A DNA stretch of 64,000 bases, taken from contig NZ_CP080419.1 of assembly GCF_019457595.1 (NCBI RefSeq), positions 1,736,001-1,800,000 of the forward strand. The letters are read 5' to 3'. Within the stretch, counting starts at the first letter, position 1. Each line of letters opens with the position of its first letter. The notes beneath the pieces are model-generated. The model had not been told where the DNA came from and did no database searches. It was given only the letters and a program-made list of their open reading frames with translations. The translations under genes and the position numbers were made by a program. Of the stretch, positions 1-6,691 are shown piece after piece. The DNA comes from Shewanella psychrotolerans. Its GTDB lineage: Bacteria; Pseudomonadota; Gammaproteobacteria; Enterobacterales; Shewanellaceae.

Positions 1-119
1 CATTCAACAACACTTTGTTGGTGGGTATATTAGATGATGATGGTGTGTTTAACGCTGCGTTTGCGGATGGTGTTGAACCACAGATTATAGACGGATCGGC
101 TATAGATATTAAAACATGA
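1..119 (+). CDS. 3' end of an upstream phage structural gene (partial)
   Basis: An open frame enters from the left edge (codon phase starting at base 3) and stops with TGA at 117-119. The ATG of the next gene overlaps this stop as ATGA, which is typical of translationally coupled phage late genes. About 38 residues are visible, ending in an acidic and hydrophobic tail with IIDGSAIDIK. The fragment is too short to name. Its tight coupling to the tail-type gene at 116 suggests another tail or baseplate protein of the same prophage. Confidence 0.6.
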   Translation, partial: FNNTLLVGILDDDGVFNAAFADGVEPQIIDGSAIDIKT

Positions 120-1972
120 TAGCCATTAGGTTTACTCACCAAATAAGTAATAACACCCAACCTTTATCTCTATATTTTGCGGGTAATGAGCCGTTTGCAG
201 GTGTAACAATTAGGTTTGATAAGCCGTGGGGTAATTACACATCACCACTATACTTGCGATTCAATGGTGATGTTGAGCCACCACTACCCGTTGATACTAC
301 AATTGGCATCGAGTGTGGCATTACATGGGTTAACCCATTGCAAATTGAGCAGCAAGTCATTCTTGCTGAGGCCGCGAATAAGCTGGGTGTTGAGGTTGAT
401 AGCACTTACCAGGTAACGGCTAACCCTACGATTGAGATAGCTTCCCGCTGGGATTCAAAGCAATCTATTGGGGTGGCGTATGATGCGCCTTGGTCGCTTA
501 ATCCTGATGTGCGGAGTGATTTTTCATTACGCTGGGCGATGCCGCTTAGTCACCAAGCGCTGCTTAATATTGAATGGCTAACGTCACTAAGTCATCGAGT
601 CGATAATGCGCTGCACTGGCTTGATATTGCCGCTCATACTCAATCGGTTGACATTGTGTGGCGCGATGGTGCTGAGCATCAAATTGAGTTTGCGATCAGT
701 TATCGAGGTCAAGTGTGCGACTCACAACTATTAGTGTCGTGGGGGCCGCATCAAGCCCGTTGGATTTGCTCAACCAATTATCGCCCACCCGAACCTGGAC
801 TCATTAAAATGCGCTTTAGCGAGCCGTGGGCCAACTCACCCAGCCCGTTAGCGCTGCGCTTTGAAGCCTCGCCAGAGTATTGTTATTGGGACAATGGCGG
901 TGGTTTATTTGATGCCAACCCAACATTACCTAACCTTGATTTTAAAATTCCCCTTGAGCCGCAGGTAAGAAGGAGTTATCTCATGCAGCCCCAAATCAGT
1001 TGTATTCGAGTAAGCGATAGCTTGGCTGTGGTGCTCAAGTCAGTATCGATTTCTCAGTCGCGTTCACAGTGGACCAGCAGTGGCAATGTGACATTTTCAT
1101 CGCGTATCGACGCAGAACGTGCAGCCAATGAGCTGCTTAAAATTACCATCAATGGTTACGATTTTTATCTATTGTGTGAAGTGCCAAGTGAGAGCAAAGC
1201 CTTTGGGAAGTTGAGTTACAGCGCATCTGGTCGAGGTCGATTTGCTGAGCTGTCTGCGCCGTATGTTAAAGCGATTAATTACGTCAATACCCAAGCCCGC
1301 AGCTTCATGGGGTTGATGGGTGACATTATCGAAAATATGGGCTGGACATTAGTCAGTGAGATAACCGATTACAATGTGCCTGCCAATGCCTTTAGCTATG
1401 CTGCCAAAACACCTGCAGAGGTGCTGAATATGATGGCTAGTGCCATTGGTGCCATGCTGGATATTGATAATGAAACTAAAACTATCACTGTGATCCCTCA
1501 GTGGCCAACCGTGCCGTGGGATGTCGATAATGCGGTACCAGATGTGATCTTACATGATGCGGTGATCTTAGATTTTAGCGAGAAACGAGAAATTAGACCT
1601 GATGCCAACGCCGTGTTTGTGCGTGGTGAGCAACAAGGTGTAGCGGTAAAAGTTAAGCGCACAGGCACTGCTGGTGACAACTTCGCAGCGGATATCGTCG
1701 ACAAGCTGATCACGGATAATCAAGCAGCAAGAATGCGTGGCACTGTTGAATTGGCTAATGCAGGTAACAAGGTTCACAGCAGCATTAGAACTAAAGTAAT
1801 GGCGGATTTGCCACCGATGCGACCTGGTATGTTAGTGGGCGTACGTAAGGGCACAGAGGTGTTTAAGTCAGTATGTGACGGCTTTACGATTAATGCCAGT
1901 GTCAGTGAGTCAACTGGTGTGGTGACAGTTAACCAAACCGTGACGCTATTGCGTAATGAGGTGGCGGCATGA
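116..1972 (+). CDS. Phage tail/baseplate-type structural protein of a Mu-like prophage
   Basis: This 618-residue protein has no recognised enzyme motif. The N-terminal half contains two copies of a short beta-type unit, RF-(D/S)-(K/E)-PW-(G/A)-N followed by SPL-x-LRF, near residues 32-48 and 232-250. It also holds several Trp-rich segments. The C-terminal half, from about residue 290, is mixed alpha/beta and resembles tail-hub or baseplate proteins in style (for example GLMGDIIENMGW and a TPAEVLNMMASAIGAM helix). It overlaps the gene before it by ATGA and the small gene after it by 4 bp, so it lies in a tightly packed late operon. The tail role is inferred from context and composition, not from a known motif. 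Confidence 0.6.
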   Translation: MIAIRFTHQISNNTQPLSLYFAGNEPFAGVTIRFDKPWGNYTSPLYLRFNGDVEPPLPVDTTIGIECGITWVNPLQIEQQVILAEAANKLGVEVDSTYQVTANPTIEIASRWDSKQSIGVAYDAPWSLNPDVRSDFSLRWAMPLSHQALLNIEWLTSLSHRVDNALHWLDIAAHTQSVDIVWRDGAEHQIEFAISYRGQVCDSQLLVSWGPHQARWICSTNYRPPEPGLIKMRFSEPWANSPSPLALRFEASPEYCYWDNGGGLFDANPTLPNLDFKIPLEPQVRRSYLMQPQISCIRVSDSLAVVLKSVSISQSRSQWTSSGNVTFSSRIDAERAANELLKITINGYDFYLLCEVPSESKAFGKLSYSASGRGRFAELSAPYVKAINYVNTQARSFMGLMGDIIENMGWTLVSEITDYNVPANAFSYAAKTPAEVLNMMASAIGAMLDIDNETKTITVIPQWPTVPWDVDNAVPDVILHDAVILDFSEKREIRPDANAVFVRGEQQGVAVKVKRTGTAGDNFAADIVDKLITDNQAARMRGTVELANAGNKVHSSIRTKVMADLPPMRPGMLVGVRKGTEVFKSVCDGFTINASVSESTGVVTVNQTVTLLRNEVAA

Positions 1973-2190
1973 GCAACATCTATCAACGCTTAGGCAACTT
2001 GAACCCTAAGCAGCAACGCGCGGTGGCTACCGTCATTTCAGTAACCAATGGCACCACAACAGTACAGCATGCCGATGGCAGCTATCAGATGGTGTTGGGT
2101 GATACCGTCGCAAGCGGAAAGGTCTACATCATCGATGGCCAAGTACAAGGCCAAGCCGCAGATTTGCCGTTTTCAGAGATTGAGATTTAA
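1969..2190 (+). CDS. Small phage protein downstream of the tail gene
   Basis: A 73-residue protein whose ATG overlaps the stop of the preceding tail gene. The N-terminus is polar and helical (YQRLGNLNPKQQRAVATVI). The rest looks like a small beta-barrel carrying GDTVASGKVYIIDGQVQG, and the protein ends in an acidic tail, LPFSEIEI. This OB-like pattern suits a small tail accessory or baseplate spike component, but the family is not recognised. Its last 33 residues recur in divergent form at 3032-3133, which shows that a second relative of this gene once lay nearby. Confidence 0.6.
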   Translation: MSNIYQRLGNLNPKQQRAVATVISVTNGTTTVQHADGSYQMVLGDTVASGKVYIIDGQVQGQAADLPFSEIEI

Positions 2191-2503
2191 AAATTCTCAA
2201 CAACATAGAACGGGGCGTTACATTGCTTAAGTTGCGCGAATTTGCCTTACCGATAATGCCTGTTGCTGACCACTTTAGATTATGCAGCAAAGTTACATCC
2301 TAACCTTATAATTTCCGTACTCGTTTATTCTGTTTTACTCTGGTATAGTGCTTATAAATCAATGGCTTTACTTTAATAATTCTTAAGTAGTAAGTTTGTT
2401 AAATGTACGAACAGACTATACAAATATTTTGGCATTTGATTCGTATCTAGTAGTAAACTTCCCATAATGAATTGCGACAACTTTCTGAGATTAGGAGGGC
2501 AGC
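2191..2503 (+). other. AT-rich gap between tail genes and cargo gene
   Basis: No convincing coding frame is seen here. The stretch is much more AT-rich than the tail genes before it. It carries CGGGGCGTTACA at 2212-2223, a weak look-alike of the GCGCTACA motif further right. At its right end is a strong Shine-Dalgarno sequence, AGGAGG at 2493-2498, correctly spaced for the gene at 2504. It probably holds the promoter of that gene, though no clear -35/-10 pair stands out. Confidence 0.4.
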
Positions 2504-2971
2504 ATGAAGATAGTTCTAACTTTGATCGCGGTAATTTCAGCTATAGCTATTAGCTATTTATGTTTTTACGGCGTTGAAGTCACTGCCACGATAGAAAGAG
2601 GTGATAACAAAAACAGGTGCTCAATTTCATCACCTATTTTTGTTAAAGTAAAAAACAATACTTTCTCTACTATACGTGACATCACGTTTAACCTTGAATT
2701 ATTTAAGGGAAATCGTTCTCAAAATCTTTTGGTTGATACTGATAATGGGTTTAGTGTTTTTGATGTAGTAGTCCCTCCTTTTGGAGAAGAGTCAGGTTGT
2801 TATACTGACAGGTATATCAAATCCTTTCTTAATCCCAACAATATTGAAATGAGAAATCCTAGTGCTAAAGAGGCAGCTTCATCTATTATGGATAATGTAA
2901 AAAACTTTCGAGTATTTGAAGACTCTCATAAGGTATACATTTCCAACATAGCAGTTTCTTATATAGAGTAA
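2504..2971 (+). CDS. Membrane-anchored hypothetical protein, probable prophage cargo gene
   Basis: This 155-residue protein is not recognised. Residues 4-24 form a single hydrophobic segment (signal anchor or uncleaved signal peptide). It is followed by a soluble domain of alternating beta-strands with two cysteines, at about residues 40 and 97, consistent with a beta-sandwich on the outer face of the membrane. The start is set by AGGAGG five bases upstream. Base composition is AT-rich compared with the flanking tail genes, and the gene lies between the last tail gene and the likely prophage right end. That is where Mu-like phages carry non-essential extra genes. A role in superinfection exclusion or lysogenic conversion is possible but not shown. 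Confidence 0.6.
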   Translation: MKIVLTLIAVISAIAISYLCFYGVEVTATIERGDNKNRCSISSPIFVKVKNNTFSTIRDITFNLELFKGNRSQNLLVDTDNGFSVFDVVVPPFGEESGCYTDRYIKSFLNPNNIEMRNPSAKEAASSIMDNVKNFRVFEDSHKVYISNIAVSYIE

Positions 2972-3010
2972 ATTATTAGCCGTGGCGACGGCCCAATAAG
3001 AAAACATGCA

Positions 3011-3032
3011 CAGCGCTCTAGAGAGAGCGCTG
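3011..3032. repeat. Perfect 9-bp inverted repeat with a 4-base loop
   Basis: CAGCGCTCT at 3011-3019 pairs with AGAGCGCTG at 3024-3032. The hairpin follows the cargo gene by 40 bases and could end its transcript, but no T-run follows it. It touches the first base of the decayed tail-gene copy at 3032. Confidence 0.5.
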
Positions 3033-3133
3033 CAGTATTAGGTGATTTAGTCGCAAGCAGTAAGATCTACCTCATCAATGGGCAACTACAAGATCAAGCA
3101 GCAGACCTACCATTTAGTGAAATAGATATTTAA
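3032..3133 (+). pseudogene. Remnant of a second copy of the small tail gene
   Basis: Reading from 3032 gives AVLGDLVASSKIYLINGQ, then LQDQAADLPFSEIDI and a TAA stop. This aligns residue for residue with the last 33 residues of the protein at 1969-2190, with several conservative changes and many synonymous ones. There is no start codon or 5' half. The nucleotide divergence argues against a fresh tandem duplication. The remnant more likely came from a related prophage by recombination, or was left when the cargo gene was inserted. Confidence 0.75.
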
Positions 3134-3179
3134 AGCCAATTAAAACTCTACTTAAAAACACTTAGAAAGAGTTTTTCTC

Positions 3180-3467
3180 CCAAACTAAGCGACGCGCTAC
3201 AATTACACGGTTGGAGGTAATCACAAGGGGAGGGATCGGAAAGAGCTTTTAATTTGCAATTGGTAGCTATAGAGAAGGCCCATTGAGGGCCTTCATCCTT
3301 TCTCATTTGGGGCTGCTATAAAGTTTAAAAGTAGTTTACGGAGGTTGCTTATAGTTCTATTTGCCAAAGTAATCGAACCGACTTTTGCCAAACCAACCGA
3401 CTATTCCACTAACTCATCAATTGCCAAACCAAGCGAACCCGTTTGCCAAATTATGCGGCGCGCTACA
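3180..3467. repeat. Array of TGCCAAA-type repeats: likely transposase sites at a Mu-like right end
   Basis: Four copies of TTGCCAAA followed by an AA-x-CGA type motif start at 3361, 3385, 3421 and 3443. A fifth, variant copy lies at 3177-3193. The last (3446-3467) and the variant copy (3180-3201) share a 22-base end that differs at only three positions and finishes GCGCTACA. Mu-type elements end in 5'-TG...CA-3' and carry several transposase binding sites near each end. Spaced repeats, a CA terminus and neighbouring tail genes fit that plan. The likely host junction is at 3467/3468. The end assignment is inference. Confidence 0.55.
3274..3294 (+). terminator. Hairpin terminator candidate at the prophage right end
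   Basis: GAAGGCCC at 3274-3281 and GGGCCTTC at 3287-3294 form a perfect 8-bp GC-rich stem with a 5-base loop, followed by a T-rich stretch (ATCCTTTCT). It lies after the last prophage coding material and would stop late transcription before the host symporter genes. Confidence 0.5.
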
Positions 3468-3503
3468 GTTTTACGTACATTTCGTTCGCATTCCACCTCG
3501 ACC

Positions 3504-3622
3504 TTAGTCTAATCTAAGCGCCTGATATCTCTAGTGGTTTACGCGAGCGTAAATCTGTATCTACTTGTTTTTAAATTGTTAATTCTGATGCGTGTGAATA
3601 GTTTACGTTGGCGTTAGACTAA
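3504..3622. promoter_or_regulatory. Pair of TTAGWCTAA palindromes upstream of the symporter operon
   Basis: TTAGTCTAA at 3504-3512 and TTAGACTAA at 3614-3622 are each 9-bp palindromes. They sit within a longer 14-bp inverted match (3499-3512 and 3614-3627) and are 110 bp apart, close to a whole number of helical turns. They lie 75-195 bp before the small-subunit start. Two operators for a dimeric regulator, perhaps a LuxR-type response regulator of acetate use, is a reasonable guess. The regulator is not identified. Confidence 0.5.
3538..3553. promoter_or_regulatory. Palindromic operator TTTACGC-GA-GCGTAAA
   Basis: A perfect 7-bp inverted repeat with a 2-base centre lies between the two TTAGWCTAA sites, and a degenerate relative (TTTACGTTGGCGT) lies at 3602-3614. 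The form resembles operators of MerR-type catabolic regulators such as LiuR, but the match to any named consensus was not checked. Confidence 0.45.
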
Positions 3623-3697
3623 GGTCGTGATTGTTGTTATGCCCCTGCTTGCTAGATTAATCGGTGACTTAATAATAATCAGCACAGGGGAGTCGCA

Positions 3698-3964
3698 ATG
3701 GCTTTTGAAAATAACGAAAAGGCAGAGGGTTACTGGCGTGAGAATTTACGTTTAGTACTTGGACTGCTAGCAATTTGGGCCTCAGTATCATTTGGCTGTG
3801 GCATTTTACTGGTTGATGTACTCAATGAAATCCATTTTATGGGCTTCAAGTTGGGCTTCTGGTTTGCTCAACAAGGGGCAATGTACGTATTCGTTGCACT
3901 TATATTTGTCTACGTGGCGAAAGCTAATGCGTTAGATAAAAAATATAACGTTCAAGAAGATTAA
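3698..3964 (+). CDS. DUF4212 family small subunit of a sodium/solute symporter
   Basis: An 88-residue membrane protein with two predicted transmembrane helices, at about residues 20-42 and 55-78. The length and helix pattern match the DUF4212 small subunits that always accompany a VC_2705-type solute:sodium symporter. The large subunit starts 12 bp downstream, so the two are co-translated. A good ribosome site (AGGGGAG) precedes the ATG. The small subunit probably assists assembly or stability of the transporter. The region upstream carries several palindromic operators and a likely prophage junction. Confidence 0.85.
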   Translation: MAFENNEKAEGYWRENLRLVLGLLAIWASVSFGCGILLVDVLNEIHFMGFKLGFWFAQQGAMYVFVALIFVYVAKANALDKKYNVQED

Positions 3965-3976
3965 GGAGTAACGAGT

Positions 3977-5695
3977 ATGGATGTGCAAACTTTAACCTAT
4001 CTTATTGTTGGCTTTACCTTTGCGTTGTATATCGGTATCGCCATTTGGTCTCGTGCTGGTTCAACAAAAGAGTTTTATGTTGCGGGCGGTGGTGTACACC
4101 CTGTTATGAACGGTATGGCCACTGCAGCTGACTGGATGTCTGCGGCATCATTTATCTCATTGGCGGGTATTGTCTCGTTCGTGGGATACGATGGTTCGGT
4201 TTATCTTATGGGTTGGACCGGTGGTTACGTGTTGTTAGCCCTATGTATGGCGCCTTACTTACGTAAGTTTGGTAAATTTACTGTGCCTGACTTTATCGGC
4301 GACCGTTACTACTCACAAGCGGCGCGAACCGTTGCGGTTATCTGCGCCATCTTTATCTGCTTTACCTATATTGCAGGTCAGATGCGTGGTGTGGGCGTGG
4401 TGTTCTCGCGTTTCTTAGAGGTGGATGTCGAAACTGGTGTGTATATCGGTATGGCGGTGGTGTTCTTCTATGCCGTTCTCGGTGGCATGAAAGGGATCAC
4501 TTACACTCAGGTGGCGCAATACTGCGTATTGATTTTCGCTTTCATGGTGCCAGCTATCTTTATCTCTGTGATGATGACGGGTCATATTTTACCTCAGCTT
4601 GGCTTTGGTGCTGAATTGGTCGATGCAGCAGGTAATGGTACAGGAGTCTATCTATTGGATAAACTCGACGGACTTTCGGCTGAGCTTGGCTTTTCCCAGT
4701 ATACCGAAGGCTCTAAGAGCATGATTGATGTGTTCTTTATTACTGGCGCATTGATGTTTGGTACCGCTGGTCTTCCACACGTTATCGTACGTTTCTTCAC
4801 TGTGCCTAAGGTGAAAGATGCACGTATCTCTGCAGGCTGGGCATTAGTATTTATCGCTATCATGTATACCACTGTTCCTGCATTGGCGGCGTTCTCTCGT
4901 GTAAACATGATTGAAACCATTAATGGTCCAGATTCTACTGGTGTTGCTTATGAAACGGCGCCTGATTGGATTAAAAACTGGGAAAAGACGGGGCTAATTA
5001 AGTGGGATGATAAGAACGCCGATGGCAAGATTTACTATGCTAAAGGCGATACCAATGAGATGAAGATTGACCGCGATATCATGGTACTTGCGACTCCTGA
5101 AATTGCTAATCTTCCAGCTTGGGTTATTGCATTAGTTGCAGCAGGTGGTTTAGCGGCGGCGCTGTCAACCTCGGCAGGTCTGCTGTTGGTGATCTCGACG
5201 TCGGTATCACACGATCTACTGAAGAAAAACTTTATGCCGGATATCTCTGACAAGAAGGAGCTGATGTATGCCCGTATCGCAGCGGCATTAGGTATTGTGA
5301 TGGCTGGTTACTTTGGTATTCACCCTCCAGGGTTTGTGGCAGCGGTGGTCGCGATTGCTTTTGGTTTAGCGGCGTGTTCACTGTTCCCTGCGATTATCAT
5401 GGGGATCTTCTCAAGAACCATGAATAAAGAGGGCGCGATTGCGGGTATGGTAACCGGTCTAGCCTTTACTGCGGCCTATATTATTTACTTCAAGTTTGTT
5501 AATCCAGCGGATAACAATCCTGCTAATTGGTTCCTTGGTATTTCACCAGAAGGGATTGGTATGCTGGGAATGTTCATTAACTTTGGGGTGGCATTTGCTG
5601 TGAGCAAAGTGACAACAGCAGTACCACAAAATGTGGTTGATATGGTTGAGTCTATCCGTTTCCCTAAGGGATCGGGTGAAGCTCACGATCACTAG
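3977..5695 (+). CDS. Sodium:solute symporter large subunit (acetate-type, ActP-like)
   Basis: This 572-residue integral membrane protein has about 13 hydrophobic helices and the SSS-family fold. Typical features include an N-terminal SRAGSTKEFYVAGGG segment, ADWMSAASFISLAG and the conserved GGLAAALSTSAGLLLVISTS stretch near residue 390. A hydrophilic loop at about residues 310-365 is usual for the VC_2705 subfamily. It forms an operon with the DUF4212 subunit. The substrate is probably a small monocarboxylate such as acetate, inferred from relatives rather than from sequence. A strong terminator follows at 5717. Confidence 0.85.
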   Translation: MDVQTLTYLIVGFTFALYIGIAIWSRAGSTKEFYVAGGGVHPVMNGMATAADWMSAASFISLAGIVSFVGYDGSVYLMGWTGGYVLLALCMAPYLRKFGKFTVPDFIGDRYYSQAARTVAVICAIFICFTYIAGQMRGVGVVFSRFLEVDVETGVYIGMAVVFFYAVLGGMKGITYTQVAQYCVLIFAFMVPAIFISVMMTGHILPQLGFGAELVDAAGNGTGVYLLDKLDGLSAELGFSQYTEGSKSMIDVFFITGALMFGTAGLPHVIVRFFTVPKVKDARISAGWALVFIAIMYTTVPALAAFSRVNMIETINGPDSTGVAYETAPDWIKNWEKTGLIKWDDKNADGKIYYAKGDTNEMKIDRDIMVLATPEIANLPAWVIALVAAGGLAAALSTSAGLLLVISTSVSHDLLKKNFMPDISDKKELMYARIAAALGIVMAGYFGIHPPGFVAAVVAIAFGLAACSLFPAIIMGIFSRTMNKEGAIAGMVTGLAFTAAYIIYFKFVNPADNNPANWFLGISPEGIGMLGMFINFGVAFAVSKVTTAVPQNVVDMVESIRFPKGSGEAHDH

Positions 5696-5716
5696 GCACT
5701 ATCTCTATGTTCAGTG

Positions 5717-5742
5717 AAAAAGGAGCGCTTGCGCTCCTTTTT
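5717..5742 (+). terminator. Intrinsic terminator of the symporter operon
   Basis: AAAAAGGAGCGC and GCGCTCCTTTTT form a near-perfect stem with a tight loop and a T-run, 22 bases after the symporter stop codon. Confidence 0.9.
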
Positions 5743-5978
5743 GTTTTCAGCCCTAAATTAGCTACTTCAGTAGGTGGTTATCATCAATTTGAGCTTTGCC
5801 TGAAATAAAGCGAATGAAAGTTATCGAGACAGAAGCCTATAGGGATATTTACGGCGTTTGCCATAGCAGGTGGCTTTTTTACTATTTACAATTTAGCGGT
5901 GTAAATGGGTACTCGCATGATTGATATTCACCCTATTTCTATATTAGAGTAAGATAACATTATTTTGAGGCTAAGTTA

Positions 5979-6602
5979 TTGGATAACAATCAAATTAGCG
6001 TTAGCACTTTTAATAAACTGGCGCAGGTTTACCAAGATAAGTATATGGACTTGCCCCTGTATCATCGCACTTATGATGTGTTGTGCGCGCGAATAAATCC
6101 TTATGATAATGTGCTCGATATTGGTTGCGGCCCTGGAAATATCAGCCGCTATCTATTAGACCATGTACCTAGTATTAAGTTATTGGGTACTGATTTAGCG
6201 CCTAATATGGTTGAGCTAGCGCGTCTTAATAATCCCGAAGCTCATTTTGAGGTGATGGATTGCAGGGCGGTTGCTGACTTGGACCGACAGTTTGATGTGA
6301 TCGTGTGCGGTTTCTGTTTGCCCTATTTAAACAAGGAGCAAGCTAACTCGCTGATAAGTGCCATGTCAGCTTGCTTAACCGATACTGGCATCTTGTATCT
6401 CAGTACCATGGAGGGAGATTACTTAGCTTCTTGTATGCAAACCTCTAGCAGTGGTGATAACGTATTTATCTATTATCATGATGGCGACGAACTGACTCGG
6501 CAACTGGATGACAATGGTTTAACGCTTGTGTGGTCGTATCGTCAAGATTATCCAGAGCGTGGTGATGTCGACCTGTTTTTAATCGCAAAAAAGGGGATTT
6601 AA
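5979..6602 (+). CDS. Class I SAM-dependent methyltransferase
   Basis: A 207-residue protein with a Rossmann-type methyltransferase core. Motif I, VLDIGCGPGN, lies at about residues 44-53. An acidic residue after LLGTDLAPNM follows in the second strand, and a DVIVCGFCLPYL segment forms the fourth strand. No substrate-specific domain is seen; the closest style is Methyltransf_11/25 proteins acting on small molecules. The start is TTG at 5979, supported by a TGAGG site 10 bases upstream and by the lack of a better ATG. It stands alone between a terminator and the next gene. Its substrate is unknown. Confidence 0.8.
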   Translation: MDNNQISVSTFNKLAQVYQDKYMDLPLYHRTYDVLCARINPYDNVLDIGCGPGNISRYLLDHVPSIKLLGTDLAPNMVELARLNNPEAHFEVMDCRAVADLDRQFDVIVCGFCLPYLNKEQANSLISAMSACLTDTGILYLSTMEGDYLASCMQTSSSGDNVFIYYHDGDELTRQLDDNGLTLVWSYRQDYPERGDVDLFLIAKKGI

Positions 6603-6691
6603 GCTAGCGCCATCTGGCCTTTAGTCGAATAGCAAGTGACTGCTTGCTAAGGCTATAGTGGTAACATCATCGCTAAATCATGAGACTGATT

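Noticed and set aside
2212-2223. CGGGGCGTTACA as a third Mu-like right end
   Set aside because: Only partial similarity to GCGCTACA and no TGCCAAA unit beside it.
3585-3600. TGTGAATAGTTTACG as a CRP site before the symporter operon
   Set aside because: Only one half-site is good; the second half is degenerate.
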